A DNA stretch of 56,547 bases from a virus. Location of the stretch: positions 1-56,547 of IMG/VR virus record IMGVR_UViG_3300010401_000040. The stretch is one strand, 5' to 3'. Position numbers and translations under genes: made by a program. Shown here in pieces: positions 22,246-31,224 of this stretch (the stretch's first letter is position 1; every line of letters starts with the position of its first letter). A model generated the notes under the pieces. The model had not been told where the DNA came from. It made no database searches and saw only the letters and a list, made by a program, of their open reading frames with translations.

Positions 22246-22661
22246 AGATCGTCATAGAGACCATCCCCCACCAGGATCAGCGATATCCAACTTGCGGCGA
22301 TTGGTTTTATGGCCCTGACGGAACTCTCCACATCAAGGTGACCCAACTCTCTGACTGGCGACACGAGGCGCTGATCGCCGTGCATGAATTGGTCGAAGTC
22401 CTTTGCTGTAAGCATCGCGGGATTTCCCAGGAGCAAGTCGACGCGTTCGATATGGCCTACGAGGCCAAACGGGATAATAAGTTAAAAGATCCAGATTACC
22501 CAGAAGAGGCGAAGTGGATTTTGACAGCAGAGGAGCCGGGCGACCATCCTGATGCCCCTTACCGATCGGAGCATTGCGCGGCCACCGGAGTTGAGAGGAT
22601 GCTCGCCTCCCTGATGGAAGTCCCGTGGAGCCTTTACGAGAACGAGATTCTGGCCCAATGA
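22242..22661 (+). CDS. Zincin-like conserved phage protein, 139 residues
   Basis: Contains HELVEVLCCKHRGISQ, with H48-E49 and E52 in an HExxE arrangement on a helix, then SEHCAATG near residue 110 as a possible third ligand. Short proteins with this HELVE helix are widespread next to phage head genes. A metal-binding or protease role is possible, but no function is known. Confidence 0.6.
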   Translation: MKIVIETIPHQDQRYPTCGDWFYGPDGTLHIKVTQLSDWRHEALIAVHELVEVLCCKHRGISQEQVDAFDMAYEAKRDNKLKDPDYPEEAKWILTAEEPGDHPDAPYRSEHCAATGVERMLASLMEVPWSLYENEILAQ

Positions 22662-23947
22662 AGTCGATATCAGACGTAACGGTCTGCGTGATCGATACAG
22701 GCCTGTTCCTAAACTTCGCCCGCACGATGGCTCGCAAGGCCAAGCGTGTCCTCTACTTTAATCCTGAGGTGCGCTCCTATCCGTCACTCCACCAGCATTG
22801 TGTCGGCGATGGGTTCCCTGAACTGGAAGTGGTGCGTGAGTTCTGGTCCCAGTTCGAGGAGATAGACCTGTTCTGTTTCCCTGACGTCGGCCAGGGTCCC
22901 TTGCAGCAATACCTCCGAGCAGTCGGAAAGCTGGTCTGGGGCGCTGGCGCCGGTGAGCAACTCGAATTAAAGCGCCAGATGTTTCTGGACATGTTGGGAA
23001 AACTAGGCCTGGAGGTTCCCGAGTATCACGTTTGCGCCGGGCTCTCCGAACTACGCCACTACCTGCACGACAAGGAGGACCAGTATGTCAAAATATCCCG
23101 CTACCGTGGGGACATGGAGACGCACCATTACCGGAATTATCGGATGGACCAGACGTGGCTGGATACGCTGGCAATTCAGTTTGGACCACTCCAGGACCGA
23201 ATCTCCTTCCTGGTGTTCCCGGCGATCGATTGCGAGATAGAAATTGGCGGGGACACCTACTGCGTCGATGGGCAATGGCCGAAGCTGATGCTGAACGGCG
23301 TCGAGGGCAAGGACAAATCCTACTTCAGCTGCGTGACCCGGTGGGAGGATATGCCGCCCATGGTGACCGAGGTGATGGAGGCCTTTAGCCCTATCCTCTC
23401 CCGCACCCGCTACCGCCAGCAATGGAGCTCGGAGATCCGGGTTACTGACGAGGGCAAGGCCTTCTTCATTGACCCAACCTGCCGCGGCGGCATGCCCTCC
23501 AGCGGCTCCCAACAACTGCTCTGGGAGAACTTCCCGGAGATTGTGCTGGCCGGGGCGCACGGCGAGCTACTGGACCCTGAGCCCATCGCCAGGTATTCCA
23601 TCGAGACCATGATCACCGCCAAGGACGAGGACAACCAATGGTGCTCGGCGGAGATCCCTGAGGAACTGGAAGGTAAGGCCCTATTCTATCGCTGCTGCAA
23701 AGTGGACGGGCTCTACGCCTTTCCGCCAGCTGAGTATGGCCACCGCGACTTAGGCTGGCTCGTAGCCACCGGCAACACGCCAGAGGAAGTGCTCCAGAAC
23801 CAGAAGGACGCTGCTGACTTGCTTCCGGACGGACTTAACGCCGACGTCGAGGCGCTGGCCTCAGTGATCCAGGATATTGACAAAGCAGAGAAGGATGGTG
23901 TCTCATTTGGCCAACATGAAATGCCGGAAGCGGCGTCAGTCCTTTAG
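22658..23947 (+). CDS. ATP-grasp enzyme resembling phosphoribosylamine-glycine ligase
   Basis: A 429-residue ATP-grasp protein. Residues about 100-300 form the ATP-grasp domain (QYVKISRYRGDMETH; FLVFPAIDCEIEIGGD; IDPTCRGGMPSSG, including metal-binding acidic strands). The C-terminal third with GNTPEEVLQNQKDAADLLPDG matches the closing domain of PurD-like enzymes. The ATG at 22658 overlaps the previous stop. It is unlikely to serve purine synthesis, being encoded between portal and scaffold. A role in joining amino acids or small molecules to virion proteins is conceivable but unproven. Confidence 0.7.
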   Translation: MKSISDVTVCVIDTGLFLNFARTMARKAKRVLYFNPEVRSYPSLHQHCVGDGFPELEVVREFWSQFEEIDLFCFPDVGQGPLQQYLRAVGKLVWGAGAGEQLELKRQMFLDMLGKLGLEVPEYHVCAGLSELRHYLHDKEDQYVKISRYRGDMETHHYRNYRMDQTWLDTLAIQFGPLQDRISFLVFPAIDCEIEIGGDTYCVDGQWPKLMLNGVEGKDKSYFSCVTRWEDMPPMVTEVMEAFSPILSRTRYRQQWSSEIRVTDEGKAFFIDPTCRGGMPSSGSQQLLWENFPEIVLAGAHGELLDPEPIARYSIETMITAKDEDNQWCSAEIPEELEGKALFYRCCKVDGLYAFPPAEYGHRDLGWLVATGNTPEEVLQNQKDAADLLPDGLNADVEALASVIQDIDKAEKDGVSFGQHEMPEAASVL

Positions 23948-23987
23948 TCGGGAAGTGGGGCTGATGCTCTTCCATGAAAGTGAAGAT

Positions 23988-24137
23988 ATGAATGGTTGTA
24001 ACTCACCGCAGGCGATGGTAGACCGCACTCCACGCTTTGAAGGCCAGCGCAGCAAAGGCAGACGAGAGAACCAAGTCGTAGGAAAAAAGAGCGGGATCAT
24101 CCGCCCTGACAAGCGAAAGAAAGCGAAGTATCTATGA
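23988..24137 (+). CDS. Small basic protein, 49 residues
   Basis: Lys/Arg-rich. The phrase MVDRTPRFE near its start resembles MVDQTPRFD near the start of the major capsid protein. Start at 23988 (with GAAAGTGAAG upstream) or at the in-frame ATG 23964. The stop overlaps the next ATG. Confidence 0.5.
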   Translation: MNGCNSPQAMVDRTPRFEGQRSKGRRENQVVGKKSGIIRPDKRKKAKYL

Positions 24138-24289
24138 AAGAGATGAAACCCAAGGTAGTAACTCACATGCCGTCCACCAAGGCGAGCATACCCACCGCAG
24201 TGTCCAAGACCTACAAGTCCAAGATTGGAGTTGAGTCCGGGATACCGCCGATTGGATGCCCTCAGCCAAAGTCGAAGGTCGGGCTGTGA
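24134..24289 (+). CDS. Small basic protein, 51 residues
   Basis: Short, Lys/Ser-rich, Pro-containing. ATGA overlap with the preceding gene and GTGA overlap with the next show tight coupling. No recognised family. Confidence 0.5.
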   Translation: MKEMKPKVVTHMPSTKASIPTAVSKTYKSKIGVESGIPPIGCPQPKSKVGL

Positions 24290-24507
24290 TTCCAGTAAAA
24301 CCTGGAGATAGGGTTCTCATACCGATGAAGCTGGTTCGACCAGCCGATCACGGAGAGAAACTGTTGGATCAAAAAGGCGCCACGTTCGAGTTGTTCAACC
24401 TAAGGGCCGATAAGTGGTGGGCTAAGACACACGACGATGGCCCTGAGATCCTAGTCTGTATTTGCGATCTGAATCACATCGAGTCGGGTATTTTTATTGG
24501 ACAATGA
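24286..24507 (+). CDS. Beta-barrel-like small protein (GroES-fold-like), 73 residues
   Basis: A GTG start overlapping the previous stop is chosen over an upstream in-frame ATG at 24256. VKPGDRVLIPMKLVRP followed by acidic and beta segments reads like a small SH3-type or GroES-type barrel. No function assigned. Confidence 0.5.
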   Translation: MIPVKPGDRVLIPMKLVRPADHGEKLLDQKGATFELFNLRADKWWAKTHDDGPEILVCICDLNHIESGIFIGQ

Positions 24508-24695
24508 GCGCCGAGACCGACAATTTCCCGGTGTATCAACCGCCGGGGATACCGCACATCGATCCCAAGGATCAGAAGGGGATCGTCAAAATGATCAACA
24601 AGGCCCTCAAGCCTAAGTTGAGGACGCCCAAGATGAAGGGCCTCCAGTCCGACCAGTCAGTCCACGTTAAGCACAAAAAGGTTAAGTTCTATTAG
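24504..24695 (+). CDS. Hypothetical protein, 63 residues
   Basis: ATG overlaps the previous stop (ATGA). Pro-rich start (VYQPPGIPHIDPKDQ) and very basic C-terminus. Unrecognised small head-module protein. Confidence 0.55.
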   Translation: MSAETDNFPVYQPPGIPHIDPKDQKGIVKMINKALKPKLRTPKMKGLQSDQSVHVKHKKVKFY

Positions 24696-24697
24696 TT

Positions 24698-24997
24698 ATG
24701 AGTAGCGTCATCAAAAATCCCAGTCCCAAAACGCGCTTCCAGGAGAGCGCCGATAACGTCAAACGCCACCGCGACCTGATCGCCTTGCGCGAGTTTGAGC
24801 GAGCAGCCGACATGTCTCTGCTGCAATACCAGAAGGATGTAACCCTCCAGGTCGATGCCAACCCGCAGATGGCCGGAGCCGCCTCCTTCAAAATGCAAGG
24901 GGCCCAGGAATTCCTCTGGACCTTTCGCAACCTCGCCGAGTCCTTTGAATTACCCAAGGGCCGAGTCGCTGAGGGGAACCTAGACCACGCAACATAA
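24698..24997 (+). CDS. Hypothetical head-module protein, 99 residues
   Basis: Helical and charged (KRHRDLIALREFERAADMSLLQYQK). Encoded immediately upstream of the scaffold gene. A minor head or head-tail joining role is plausible from position only. Confidence 0.55.
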   Translation: MSSVIKNPSPKTRFQESADNVKRHRDLIALREFERAADMSLLQYQKDVTLQVDANPQMAGAASFKMQGAQEFLWTFRNLAESFELPKGRVAEGNLDHAT

Positions 24998-24998
24998 T

Positions 24999-26324
24999 AT
25001 GCCTGCAGAAGCACCCCCAGCACCCACGGCTTTGCCACCGCCCACGACCAGTGCGGCGGTCGATAACGGTCCCGGTTCAGAGATCCACGTCACACAGGCG
25101 ACGGTCGACAGCGGTCCCAAACAGGTCCCACCCAAGAAGGGTGGGGCAATGGATCGGCTGTTCAAAGATCTCCGCGCCAAGGCGAAACCCAATTTTTACG
25201 AATCTGCTCCGGAACCAAGCACACCTCCGGAGCAGGGCGGCTCGACTGAGGCTGTTAGCACCCCACCTACTGAACAGCCAACTCCTGATAAGTCGACGCA
25301 GCCCGCTAAGGCTGGTGTTGGTGAAACTCCTACGCCAGCACCAGCTACGCAGGAGGGCAAGAAGGAGCGCGCTAATCCCTGGAAGCTAGTCGACGAATAC
25401 AAGGCCAAGGCGAGCAAGGCGGAGACTGAGCTAGCCGAAGTCCGAAAGAGCGGCATCGATCCCGCCGCCAAAAAGGCCTACGACGAGCAGGTGGCGCAAC
25501 TGCGCACCCAGAACGAGGAACTGGAAAAGGAAATCCGTTTTGTTAACTACGCCAAGAGCGCCGAGTTTAAGAGCAAATACCAGGAGCCTTACGAGAAGGC
25601 CTGGCACCGCGCGGCCCAGGAGATAAGCGAGATCCAGGTGACTGACCCGGCCACCAACGAGGTGCGTCCAGCGACCGTGAACGACCTGGCCGAGATCGTA
25701 AACCTGCCACTGGGCAAGGCGCGCGACGTCGCTGACCAGGTCTTTGGAAAGTTCGCCGATGATATCATGGCCTACCGAAAGGAAATCCAGCAGCTGTTCC
25801 AGGCGCAGGAATCGGCCTTGAAGGATGCCAAGGAGAGCGCCACTAGGCGCGATAAGGAACGCTCCGAGCAACAGCAGCATTTCCAGACTAAGACGGCAGA
25901 CGAGATCAAGGCGGCATGGGAAAAGGCCAACGCCGAGTTCATCGAGAAGCCTGAGCTAGCTGACGTGTTCAAGCCTGCTGAGGGCGATGAGGAAGGCCGC
26001 ACCCGGCTCACTAAGGGCTACGAGTTAGTCGACAAGGCATTCTCGGTAAACTCAGCTGACCCGGCATTAAGTCCGGAGGACCGGGCCAAGGCTGTGCGGA
26101 TGCATGCGGCAGTAAGGATGCGCGCGGCGGGATTTGGCGTGGTGAAGCACCGTCTGGATAAAGCTACTAAGCGCATTACTGAACTCGAAAAAGAGTTATC
26201 CCAATACAAGGAGACCTCCCCTCCGACCGGAGGAACATCCGGACCCTCCACCACGCCAGTTCAGACTGGCAAGGCCTGGGATTCCATCAGATCGGGCTTG
26301 CAGAAAATAGCAAGGCCCGCGTAG
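24999..26324 (+). CDS. Capsid scaffolding-like protein, 441 residues
   Basis: The N-terminal 130 residues are Pro/Thr-rich and disordered-looking (QPTPDKSTQP). Residues about 130-420 are long charged coiled coils (KAKASKAETELAEVRKSG; AQESALKDAKESATRRDKER), typical of phage scaffolds. It lies between portal and major capsid genes, the usual scaffold position. A tail chaperone or internal protein is less likely. A terminator follows at 26371-26411. Confidence 0.72.
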   Translation: MPAEAPPAPTALPPPTTSAAVDNGPGSEIHVTQATVDSGPKQVPPKKGGAMDRLFKDLRAKAKPNFYESAPEPSTPPEQGGSTEAVSTPPTEQPTPDKSTQPAKAGVGETPTPAPATQEGKKERANPWKLVDEYKAKASKAETELAEVRKSGIDPAAKKAYDEQVAQLRTQNEELEKEIRFVNYAKSAEFKSKYQEPYEKAWHRAAQEISEIQVTDPATNEVRPATVNDLAEIVNLPLGKARDVADQVFGKFADDIMAYRKEIQQLFQAQESALKDAKESATRRDKERSEQQQHFQTKTADEIKAAWEKANAEFIEKPELADVFKPAEGDEEGRTRLTKGYELVDKAFSVNSADPALSPEDRAKAVRMHAAVRMRAAGFGVVKHRLDKATKRITELEKELSQYKETSPPTGGTSGPSTTPVQTGKAWDSIRSGLQKIARPA

Positions 26325-26370
26325 GATTCGAACTCGAGGACCATTGGGAAGTGGTCAATCATAGGTTAGG

Positions 26371-26411
26371 CGAGCGGCTGATCTTTTTGAGGGGACAGCC
26401 GCTCGTTTCTT
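26371..26411 (+). terminator. Intrinsic terminator between scaffold and capsid genes
   Basis: CGAGCGGCTG and CAGCCGCTCG form a 10-bp stem with a 15-base loop, followed by TTTCTTTTA. It would reduce read-through from the portal-scaffold operon into the capsid gene, which then needs its own promoter. Confidence 0.75.
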
Positions 26412-26593
26412 TTAGTTGACAGGTATCCACCACCTGTAGTAGGAGGTTGTCCAGGACGTAGCAGTGGCTGGTAGTCCTCAGCCAAAGAGTCTAGCCCGAC
26501 TCATCTTACGGGCATGGCGGTCGGTGACCCTCTTCGCCGCAAATCAATCACGCAGTCCGTGTAACTAACAACATAAACAGATAACAAATTTCT
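26412..26593 (+). promoter_or_regulatory. Capsid gene leader (intergenic)
   Basis: The remainder of the 269-base gap. It contains TTGACA at 26416-26421 and an inverted repeat ACAGGT..ACCTGT around it, then an AT-rich stretch up to the capsid ATG. No Shine-Dalgarno sequence is seen. A promoter is likely, but the -10 element is not clear. Confidence 0.4.
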
Positions 26594-28096
26594 ATGAGTT
26601 GCCCAACAGGCGTAATTCAAGCGTGCGATTTCGGCCAGTTCATGGTTGACCAGACGCCGCGCTTCGATGAGTTGATCATGGAGGATATTCGTCCTACCGA
26701 TGGTTGGCTCTATAACATCTCCACCGGCACGACCCCCATGGGGACACCGGTGCAAATCACCCAGGATAGGTTCCGCTCGGTTTGGCCGAACACCACCAAG
26801 AAGTGGAATCAGGTGGTAGCTAACGGCCCCGGTTGCAGCGGTAACCCTTGCGACCTTACCGAGAACCAAATCGGCTGGGGCGCGGATCGGCTGACCTACT
26901 TTGCCGAGCAACAGACCTGGGGCACCCCGCTCATCTGCTACGACCAGGACATGCACATCACGCATGCTGAGCAGCACATCGCCCAGATCATCAACGAAAT
27001 CCTTCGACCGGCGACGACGGCCATCTCGAGCAACTTCCTGCGCAAGCGCGCCCTGCAATGGGCCCGTTTCAAATACCAGGCGGCTTCCGGACTGCCGCAG
27101 TTCACTTTCCAGTGGACGCTCGGTGGCGCTAACCTGGACGAGGAAATCTATTTTGATTGCTCGGCCAACCCCAACCAGGTGTTCCTCTTAGCCCCGCAGA
27201 TGCTGCAGAGCCAGTTCTCTCCGCTGATGCGTAACGGCTACGGTGGCAAGAACCCCTTCAAGGACACGGCCCCTTTCATCGAGCTCGTGACCGACATGGA
27301 CACCTGCTGGCTGCTCGACAAACTCGGCGGCGCTCAGGGCCAAGGCGGAGTTCCCTCGGTCAGCGGCAACTGGCGCTTCACTGAATGGAGCGCGGCCAAT
27401 GAGTATTGGCGCTATGGCTTCTCTGGCCAGGTCGGCAACTTCATGGTGCGCGTCGACGAGATGGGACTGCGGTTCAACTTCGTCCAGGACATGGGTGCCT
27501 CGGCCAACGGCGGCAATGGCAACCGTTACCGCTACCAGATCGTTCTGCCCTACCGCAACGGCGTAACCTCGGGCGCAGGCGGCGCCTCGGGTATCGGCTC
27601 CTTCGAGAACCCCGACTACGACGCTGCCCAATTCCGGCTCTCCTTCATCATGCACAAAAAGGGCATGGAATTGCTGGTGCCGGATGCCCGCCCGCTCAAC
27701 CCGGAGATGCCTTTCGGTCACCGCGATTTCGGTGGCAAGTGGCGGTTTGCGATGCACGACCTGGGGGCTGACTCCAACGGTGTCGCCATCACCAACAAGT
27801 GGGAAAACAAAGGTCAGTTCATCTCATGGTTCAAATACTATGTGCGACCTCTCCACTACGAATTCATGCAAGCCTGGTTCCACAAGAGCGAGCAGCAATG
27901 CATCCCGAACATCAATACGTGCCACGCCGATCCCGGCTACCCGGCGCAGTATTACAATTCGGCGCTGCCGACCTGCCCGTTGCCCGCTGGCTTTGTCCCG
28001 GCTGGCACCACGACACCTCCAGCTCTGCCTCCGGGCAGCGCAGTGGCGGGAACATTCCCGGTCGACTCATTCGCACCGGAGACTCCGAACCAATAA
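26594..28096 (+). CDS. Major capsid protein (predicted)
   Basis: A 500-residue protein directly after the scaffold and terminator. Composition is even and beta-rich, with a Gly/Ala patch (GAGGASGIGSF) and unusually many Cys (GCSGNPCDLT; CIPNINTC). The C-terminal about 40 residues are Pro/Ala/Thr-rich, a possible decoration or linker. It has its own leader and is followed by a strong hairpin, in line with high expression. The fold is inferred from position and size. Confidence 0.72.
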   Translation: MSCPTGVIQACDFGQFMVDQTPRFDELIMEDIRPTDGWLYNISTGTTPMGTPVQITQDRFRSVWPNTTKKWNQVVANGPGCSGNPCDLTENQIGWGADRLTYFAEQQTWGTPLICYDQDMHITHAEQHIAQIINEILRPATTAISSNFLRKRALQWARFKYQAASGLPQFTFQWTLGGANLDEEIYFDCSANPNQVFLLAPQMLQSQFSPLMRNGYGGKNPFKDTAPFIELVTDMDTCWLLDKLGGAQGQGGVPSVSGNWRFTEWSAANEYWRYGFSGQVGNFMVRVDEMGLRFNFVQDMGASANGGNGNRYRYQIVLPYRNGVTSGAGGASGIGSFENPDYDAAQFRLSFIMHKKGMELLVPDARPLNPEMPFGHRDFGGKWRFAMHDLGADSNGVAITNKWENKGQFISWFKYYVRPLHYEFMQAWFHKSEQQCIPNINTCHADPGYPAQYYNSALPTCPLPAGFVPAGTTTPPALPPGSAVAGTFPVDSFAPETPNQ

Positions 28097-28113
28097 CATT
28101 GGTGACGCTACTC

Positions 28114-28147
28114 GCGGGTTCCCGGTCGGGATTGGCCGGGGACCCGC
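28114..28147 (+). terminator. Strong hairpin after the capsid gene
   Basis: GCGGGTTCCCGG and CCGGGGACCCGC form a 12-bp stem (one G-T pair) with a 10-base loop. No poly-T follows, so it may block 3' exonucleases or act as an attenuator rather than a full terminator. Confidence 0.55.
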
Positions 28148-28189
28148 TTATGCGATCCCAATTCAATGGACCCAAACCGAATTTGACGT

Positions 28190-28489
28190 ATGGATTACCC
28201 ATCCAACCCCGGCGGTGGAGAAGAGGACATGTTCCACGACGGTCCGCCCGCCCCGAAGGAAGCAGAAGCCAAACCGGAAAGTTCGACGGGCATCCTGCCC
28301 AAGAGCATTCTTGCGGGAAAGGACTTCAAAGTCGGGGACGAGGTGGTTCTGAAAATCGTTGCCCTTCACGACAACGACGTGGAAGTGGAATACGCCTCTG
28401 AAAAGGGCGGTGAAGAAGAAGGTGGCGGCTACCAGGAAGAGATGCCCGCAGCCGCACCCAGCAACGACATGGCATCCATGATGGAATAA
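28190..28489 (+). CDS. Hypothetical acidic protein, 99 residues
   Basis: Acidic, Gly/Glu-rich, with a central SH3-like strand set (GKDFKVGDEVVLKIVALHDNDVEVEY). Encoded after the capsid gene; could be a head decoration or a small assembly factor. Unrecognised. Confidence 0.55.
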   Translation: MDYPSNPGGGEEDMFHDGPPAPKEAEAKPESSTGILPKSILAGKDFKVGDEVVLKIVALHDNDVEVEYASEKGGEEEGGGYQEEMPAAAPSNDMASMME

Positions 28490-28491
28490 TT

Positions 28492-28887
28492 ATGCGCAGC
28501 GACCTACAAACCATTTTGAACATCCCACCGGTCTCCGCCGGTCACGAGTTGCAGAACAAGCAGATGGTCCTGGCGTGGCTCTACATGATCAAGTTCGCGC
28601 CCAATGTGAACTTCAACCTGCCGACCCTGACGACCAAGATCGCCGGGCTGCAGGGGGTAAACGATCAGAACATGATCGACCTGCAGATCTACGGCCTCTC
28701 CCGCTACCTGGGTTATGGCAACAACACCTGGGCCCAGCTAGTCGCCACAGCCCGTGCCGCCATTAACGGCCAGGGTATTCAGCAGCTGGGAGTGCAATCG
28801 CAGACGGCGGTCACACAGGCTGATTTCCAGACGCTCATCAACTACGCCGTGCTGACCGACACCAAGGTGCTATCGGACGCCTCCTAA
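28492..28887 (+). CDS. Hypothetical structural protein, 131 residues
   Basis: Alpha-helical with Asn/Gln/Ala bias (NHNT-type loops absent). Ends in TAATG overlap with the next gene. Probably a small head or neck protein, from position only. Confidence 0.5.
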   Translation: MRSDLQTILNIPPVSAGHELQNKQMVLAWLYMIKFAPNVNFNLPTLTTKIAGLQGVNDQNMIDLQIYGLSRYLGYGNNTWAQLVATARAAINGQGIQQLGVQSQTAVTQADFQTLINYAVLTDTKVLSDAS

Positions 28888-29129
28888 TGTCTGTATCCAC
28901 AGACCCATCTGATTTGGCCAACGCCGCGCGCTGCATCTCCTGCGTGATACCGCCAGGGGATCAACTCGCGGTGCAGACCTACCTACTGGCGATCATCGCC
29001 GGGGTGGACACCAGTTCCAGCGGAATTCAAACACTGGTAAATGCCGCCCGCTGTTTCTCCTCCTGCATCCCGCCTGGGGACCAGTTGGCCGTCCAGAACT
29101 ATCTGCTCACTCAGATTGTGAATGCATGA
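28887..29129 (+). CDS. Cys-containing repeat protein, 80 residues
   Basis: Two copies of a roughly 29-residue motif, NAARCxSxxIPPGDQLAVQxYLL, one in each half. A third copy occurs in the downstream fibre protein. Short Cys-containing repeats of this type are seen in phage fibre regions. The gene is coupled to that downstream protein by ATGA. Confidence 0.65.
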   Translation: MSVSTDPSDLANAARCISCVIPPGDQLAVQTYLLAIIAGVDTSSSGIQTLVNAARCFSSCIPPGDQLAVQNYLLTQIVNA

Positions 29130-30757
29130 CCGTAGTCACCATCTATGACGAGAACGTTGAATGGGTCTTCAGCGGGGCGGGAACTTTTAACCCGGCTGAC
29201 GTCTCCCTTCCGCACACTGGTGTCATAGATCTCAAGGCGACCGCCTCCCTGGCGGCAGACGAGGGAAAGTGGAAGTCCCCCGTCGGTTACGCCGCTAACC
29301 TTTTAGTTAGCCTCTCGATATGGATAGCCAAGTCGGGCATCTGGTCGAGCACCACTTCGCTCGTCAACGTCTACTTCCTGGACGAGTCACTGAACGTGGT
29401 CGGCTCCCCGATCGTCATCAAGGACGGGGCCTACGGCTTTAGCAGCAGCACGTCCGGCTACCAGAACGTGGTCGTGCCGATCGCCGACTTTGCCCTGCCG
29501 GACTCCTCGATTGTCCGGTATCTGGCCTTCAGCACCGGCACCCACACGACCCTCAGCTACTTCCTGGACACTATCCAGCTTACTGTTATGGCAGTATCCA
29601 CAGACCCATCCACTCTAGCCAATGCCGCTCGTTGTTTTTCCTCCTGCATCCCGGATGGCATGGCAGTGAAATCTTACCTGCTGCTTAATTACGCGAACCT
29701 CCCGACCTGCTCGACGCCCACTTCCCCGGACAACGCCGCCGCGGCTAACGTCACCACGACCACGATGGACCTCTCCTGGACCGAAGGGGCAAGCCCCTCG
29801 GCGCCGGTTACCGGTTTCCGAGTGATCTGGGGGACCTCAGTGGGCAGCAGCAACCTGGGCGACGTGACGATCCCTGCTGCTCCCTTGAGTTACACCCTCA
29901 CGGGGCTGCCGACTGGCACTCAGATATTCTTTGCCATCTACGCGCTCTCTGGGGCCTGCCAGAGCGCCAACTCGACTGGCGGCAGTGCCACGACCCAGAC
30001 CCCCAACGGGCTCTTAAACAGCCTCGGCCACTTCTACCGGTTCCAGGAGGCGGCTGCGTTGTTCGCCGACGTTGGGTCCTCCGCCAGTAACACGCCGCTT
30101 AACTACACCAATGCGGGCCTGGACTTCAGTCGTGTGGCAGGTCACGTCGAAACCTTTGCCGGTAATTACGACGGTAGCAACGGGTTCAACTGCGTCGGGA
30201 CACTGGGTGCGGCTGCACCACAAGACTTTGGTGGCGGTGGGCTAGGCACAACGCCGGTCACCTTTGCGATCTGGTTCAAGCCGAGCAACACGCAGCCCAA
30301 CAACGCCCGCACTTGCATCATCATCGGGACCTGGGACGACGACAGCAACGCGGCGCGCGAGTCGTGGGTGGTGACCTTAAACGCCGCGGATAATACCAAG
30401 TGCCAGATGTTTACGCGGGACAATCTCAATAACCTTCACTTCACTGCGCTGGTGGGGAATATTTCACTGAACAACTGGAACTTCCTTTGCGGTGGATGGG
30501 ACAGCGGCAGCAACACGGCCTGGCTCTCGCTCAACGGCGGGGCACGAGTGACGGTGGCGCAGACCTCCATCAACACCACGGTCGGCGGCGCGCGATTCAA
30601 CGTCGCCAACATGTTCGGTCCGCAGCGCGAGACCAACATGTCCTTTGAATCTGTCGGGGTGTGGCAGCGCAACTTCACTGGCCCCGGCGTGGGCACCGAT
30701 ATCGACAACCTCTACAACGGAGGGGCGGGGCTCCCGTTTGGGTCCTTCACGGTATGA
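29126..30757 (+). CDS. Fibre/adhesin with NAARC repeat, fibronectin III and LamG-like domains
   Basis: A 543-residue protein. Residues 1-150 form a beta domain. Residues about 155-185 repeat the NAARC motif after an internal Met (MAVSTDPSTLANAARC), so the N-terminal part looks fused to a former gene start. Residues about 190-290 are a fibronectin type III domain (TMDLSWTEGASPSAPVTGF). Residues about 350-540 are concanavalin/LamG-like (TFAIWFKPSN; FLCGGWDSGSNTAWLSLNGG). Together this is typical of a surface-binding tail fibre. Confidence 0.72.
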   Translation: MTVVTIYDENVEWVFSGAGTFNPADVSLPHTGVIDLKATASLAADEGKWKSPVGYAANLLVSLSIWIAKSGIWSSTTSLVNVYFLDESLNVVGSPIVIKDGAYGFSSSTSGYQNVVVPIADFALPDSSIVRYLAFSTGTHTTLSYFLDTIQLTVMAVSTDPSTLANAARCFSSCIPDGMAVKSYLLLNYANLPTCSTPTSPDNAAAANVTTTTMDLSWTEGASPSAPVTGFRVIWGTSVGSSNLGDVTIPAAPLSYTLTGLPTGTQIFFAIYALSGACQSANSTGGSATTQTPNGLLNSLGHFYRFQEAAALFADVGSSASNTPLNYTNAGLDFSRVAGHVETFAGNYDGSNGFNCVGTLGAAAPQDFGGGGLGTTPVTFAIWFKPSNTQPNNARTCIIIGTWDDDSNAARESWVVTLNAADNTKCQMFTRDNLNNLHFTALVGNISLNNWNFLCGGWDSGSNTAWLSLNGGARVTVAQTSINTTVGGARFNVANMFGPQRETNMSFESVGVWQRNFTGPGVGTDIDNLYNGGAGLPFGSFTV

Positions 30758-31176
30758 AATACGTAATTTCCATATCCGCCATTACAGCCAGCGCTTACAT
30801 GCTTTTTTTAGTGTGGACGGCCTCGATGCTGGTAGAGACTCGGGTCCGAGCCGTGCAGCCGCCGATCGGGATACTGGCCTACTCGAACATCAACAATAAG
30901 TTCGCCCAGGCGACGATCGTCTGGGACCCAGTTGGCGGCGTGGCTAATGCCTATCTGCTGCAGTGGGGGACCAATGCCGGAAAATACTCCTTTGGCAAGG
31001 TGGTGAAAACCAACCAGTGCGTGGTGCAGTTGCCTTACGGACCTGGATACTACTTCCAAGCCGTTTCTCTGAACGTGCAGTGGCCGAGCCTCATCCTGCC
31101 TTCCGGTCAATCGCAGCGCCTCTATTTCAAGCCGACGACAACCGGCCCAATCAATCAATCCGTAACCAAGTTCTAA
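30754..31176 (+). CDS. Membrane-anchored or exported Fn3-like protein, 140 residues
   Basis: An N-terminal hydrophobic segment (ISISAITASAYMLFLVW) then one beta-sandwich resembling fibronectin III (AQATIVWDPVGGVANAYLLQW). The ATG overlaps the fibre gene stop. It may be exported and attached to the cell surface or to the fibre. Confidence 0.6.
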   Translation: MKYVISISAITASAYMLFLVWTASMLVETRVRAVQPPIGILAYSNINNKFAQATIVWDPVGGVANAYLLQWGTNAGKYSFGKVVKTNQCVVQLPYGPGYYFQAVSLNVQWPSLILPSGQSQRLYFKPTTTGPINQSVTKF

Positions 31177-31224
31177 AACCAAACGATGCCACCAGCCCAC
31201 AAGTGAACCAAACCCAAGGGGCAA

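Noticed and set aside
23877-23987. Longer 86-residue frame starting inside the ATP-grasp gene
   Set aside because: Its first part is a shadow of the ATP-grasp C-terminus. The start at 23988 (or 23964) follows the ATP-grasp stop.
26305-26365. tRNA-like T-arm sequence after the scaffold gene (GATTCGAACTCGAGG)
   Set aside because: The flanking bases do not pair as a T-stem on either strand and no acceptor or anticodon arm fits; the similarity is limited to the loop.
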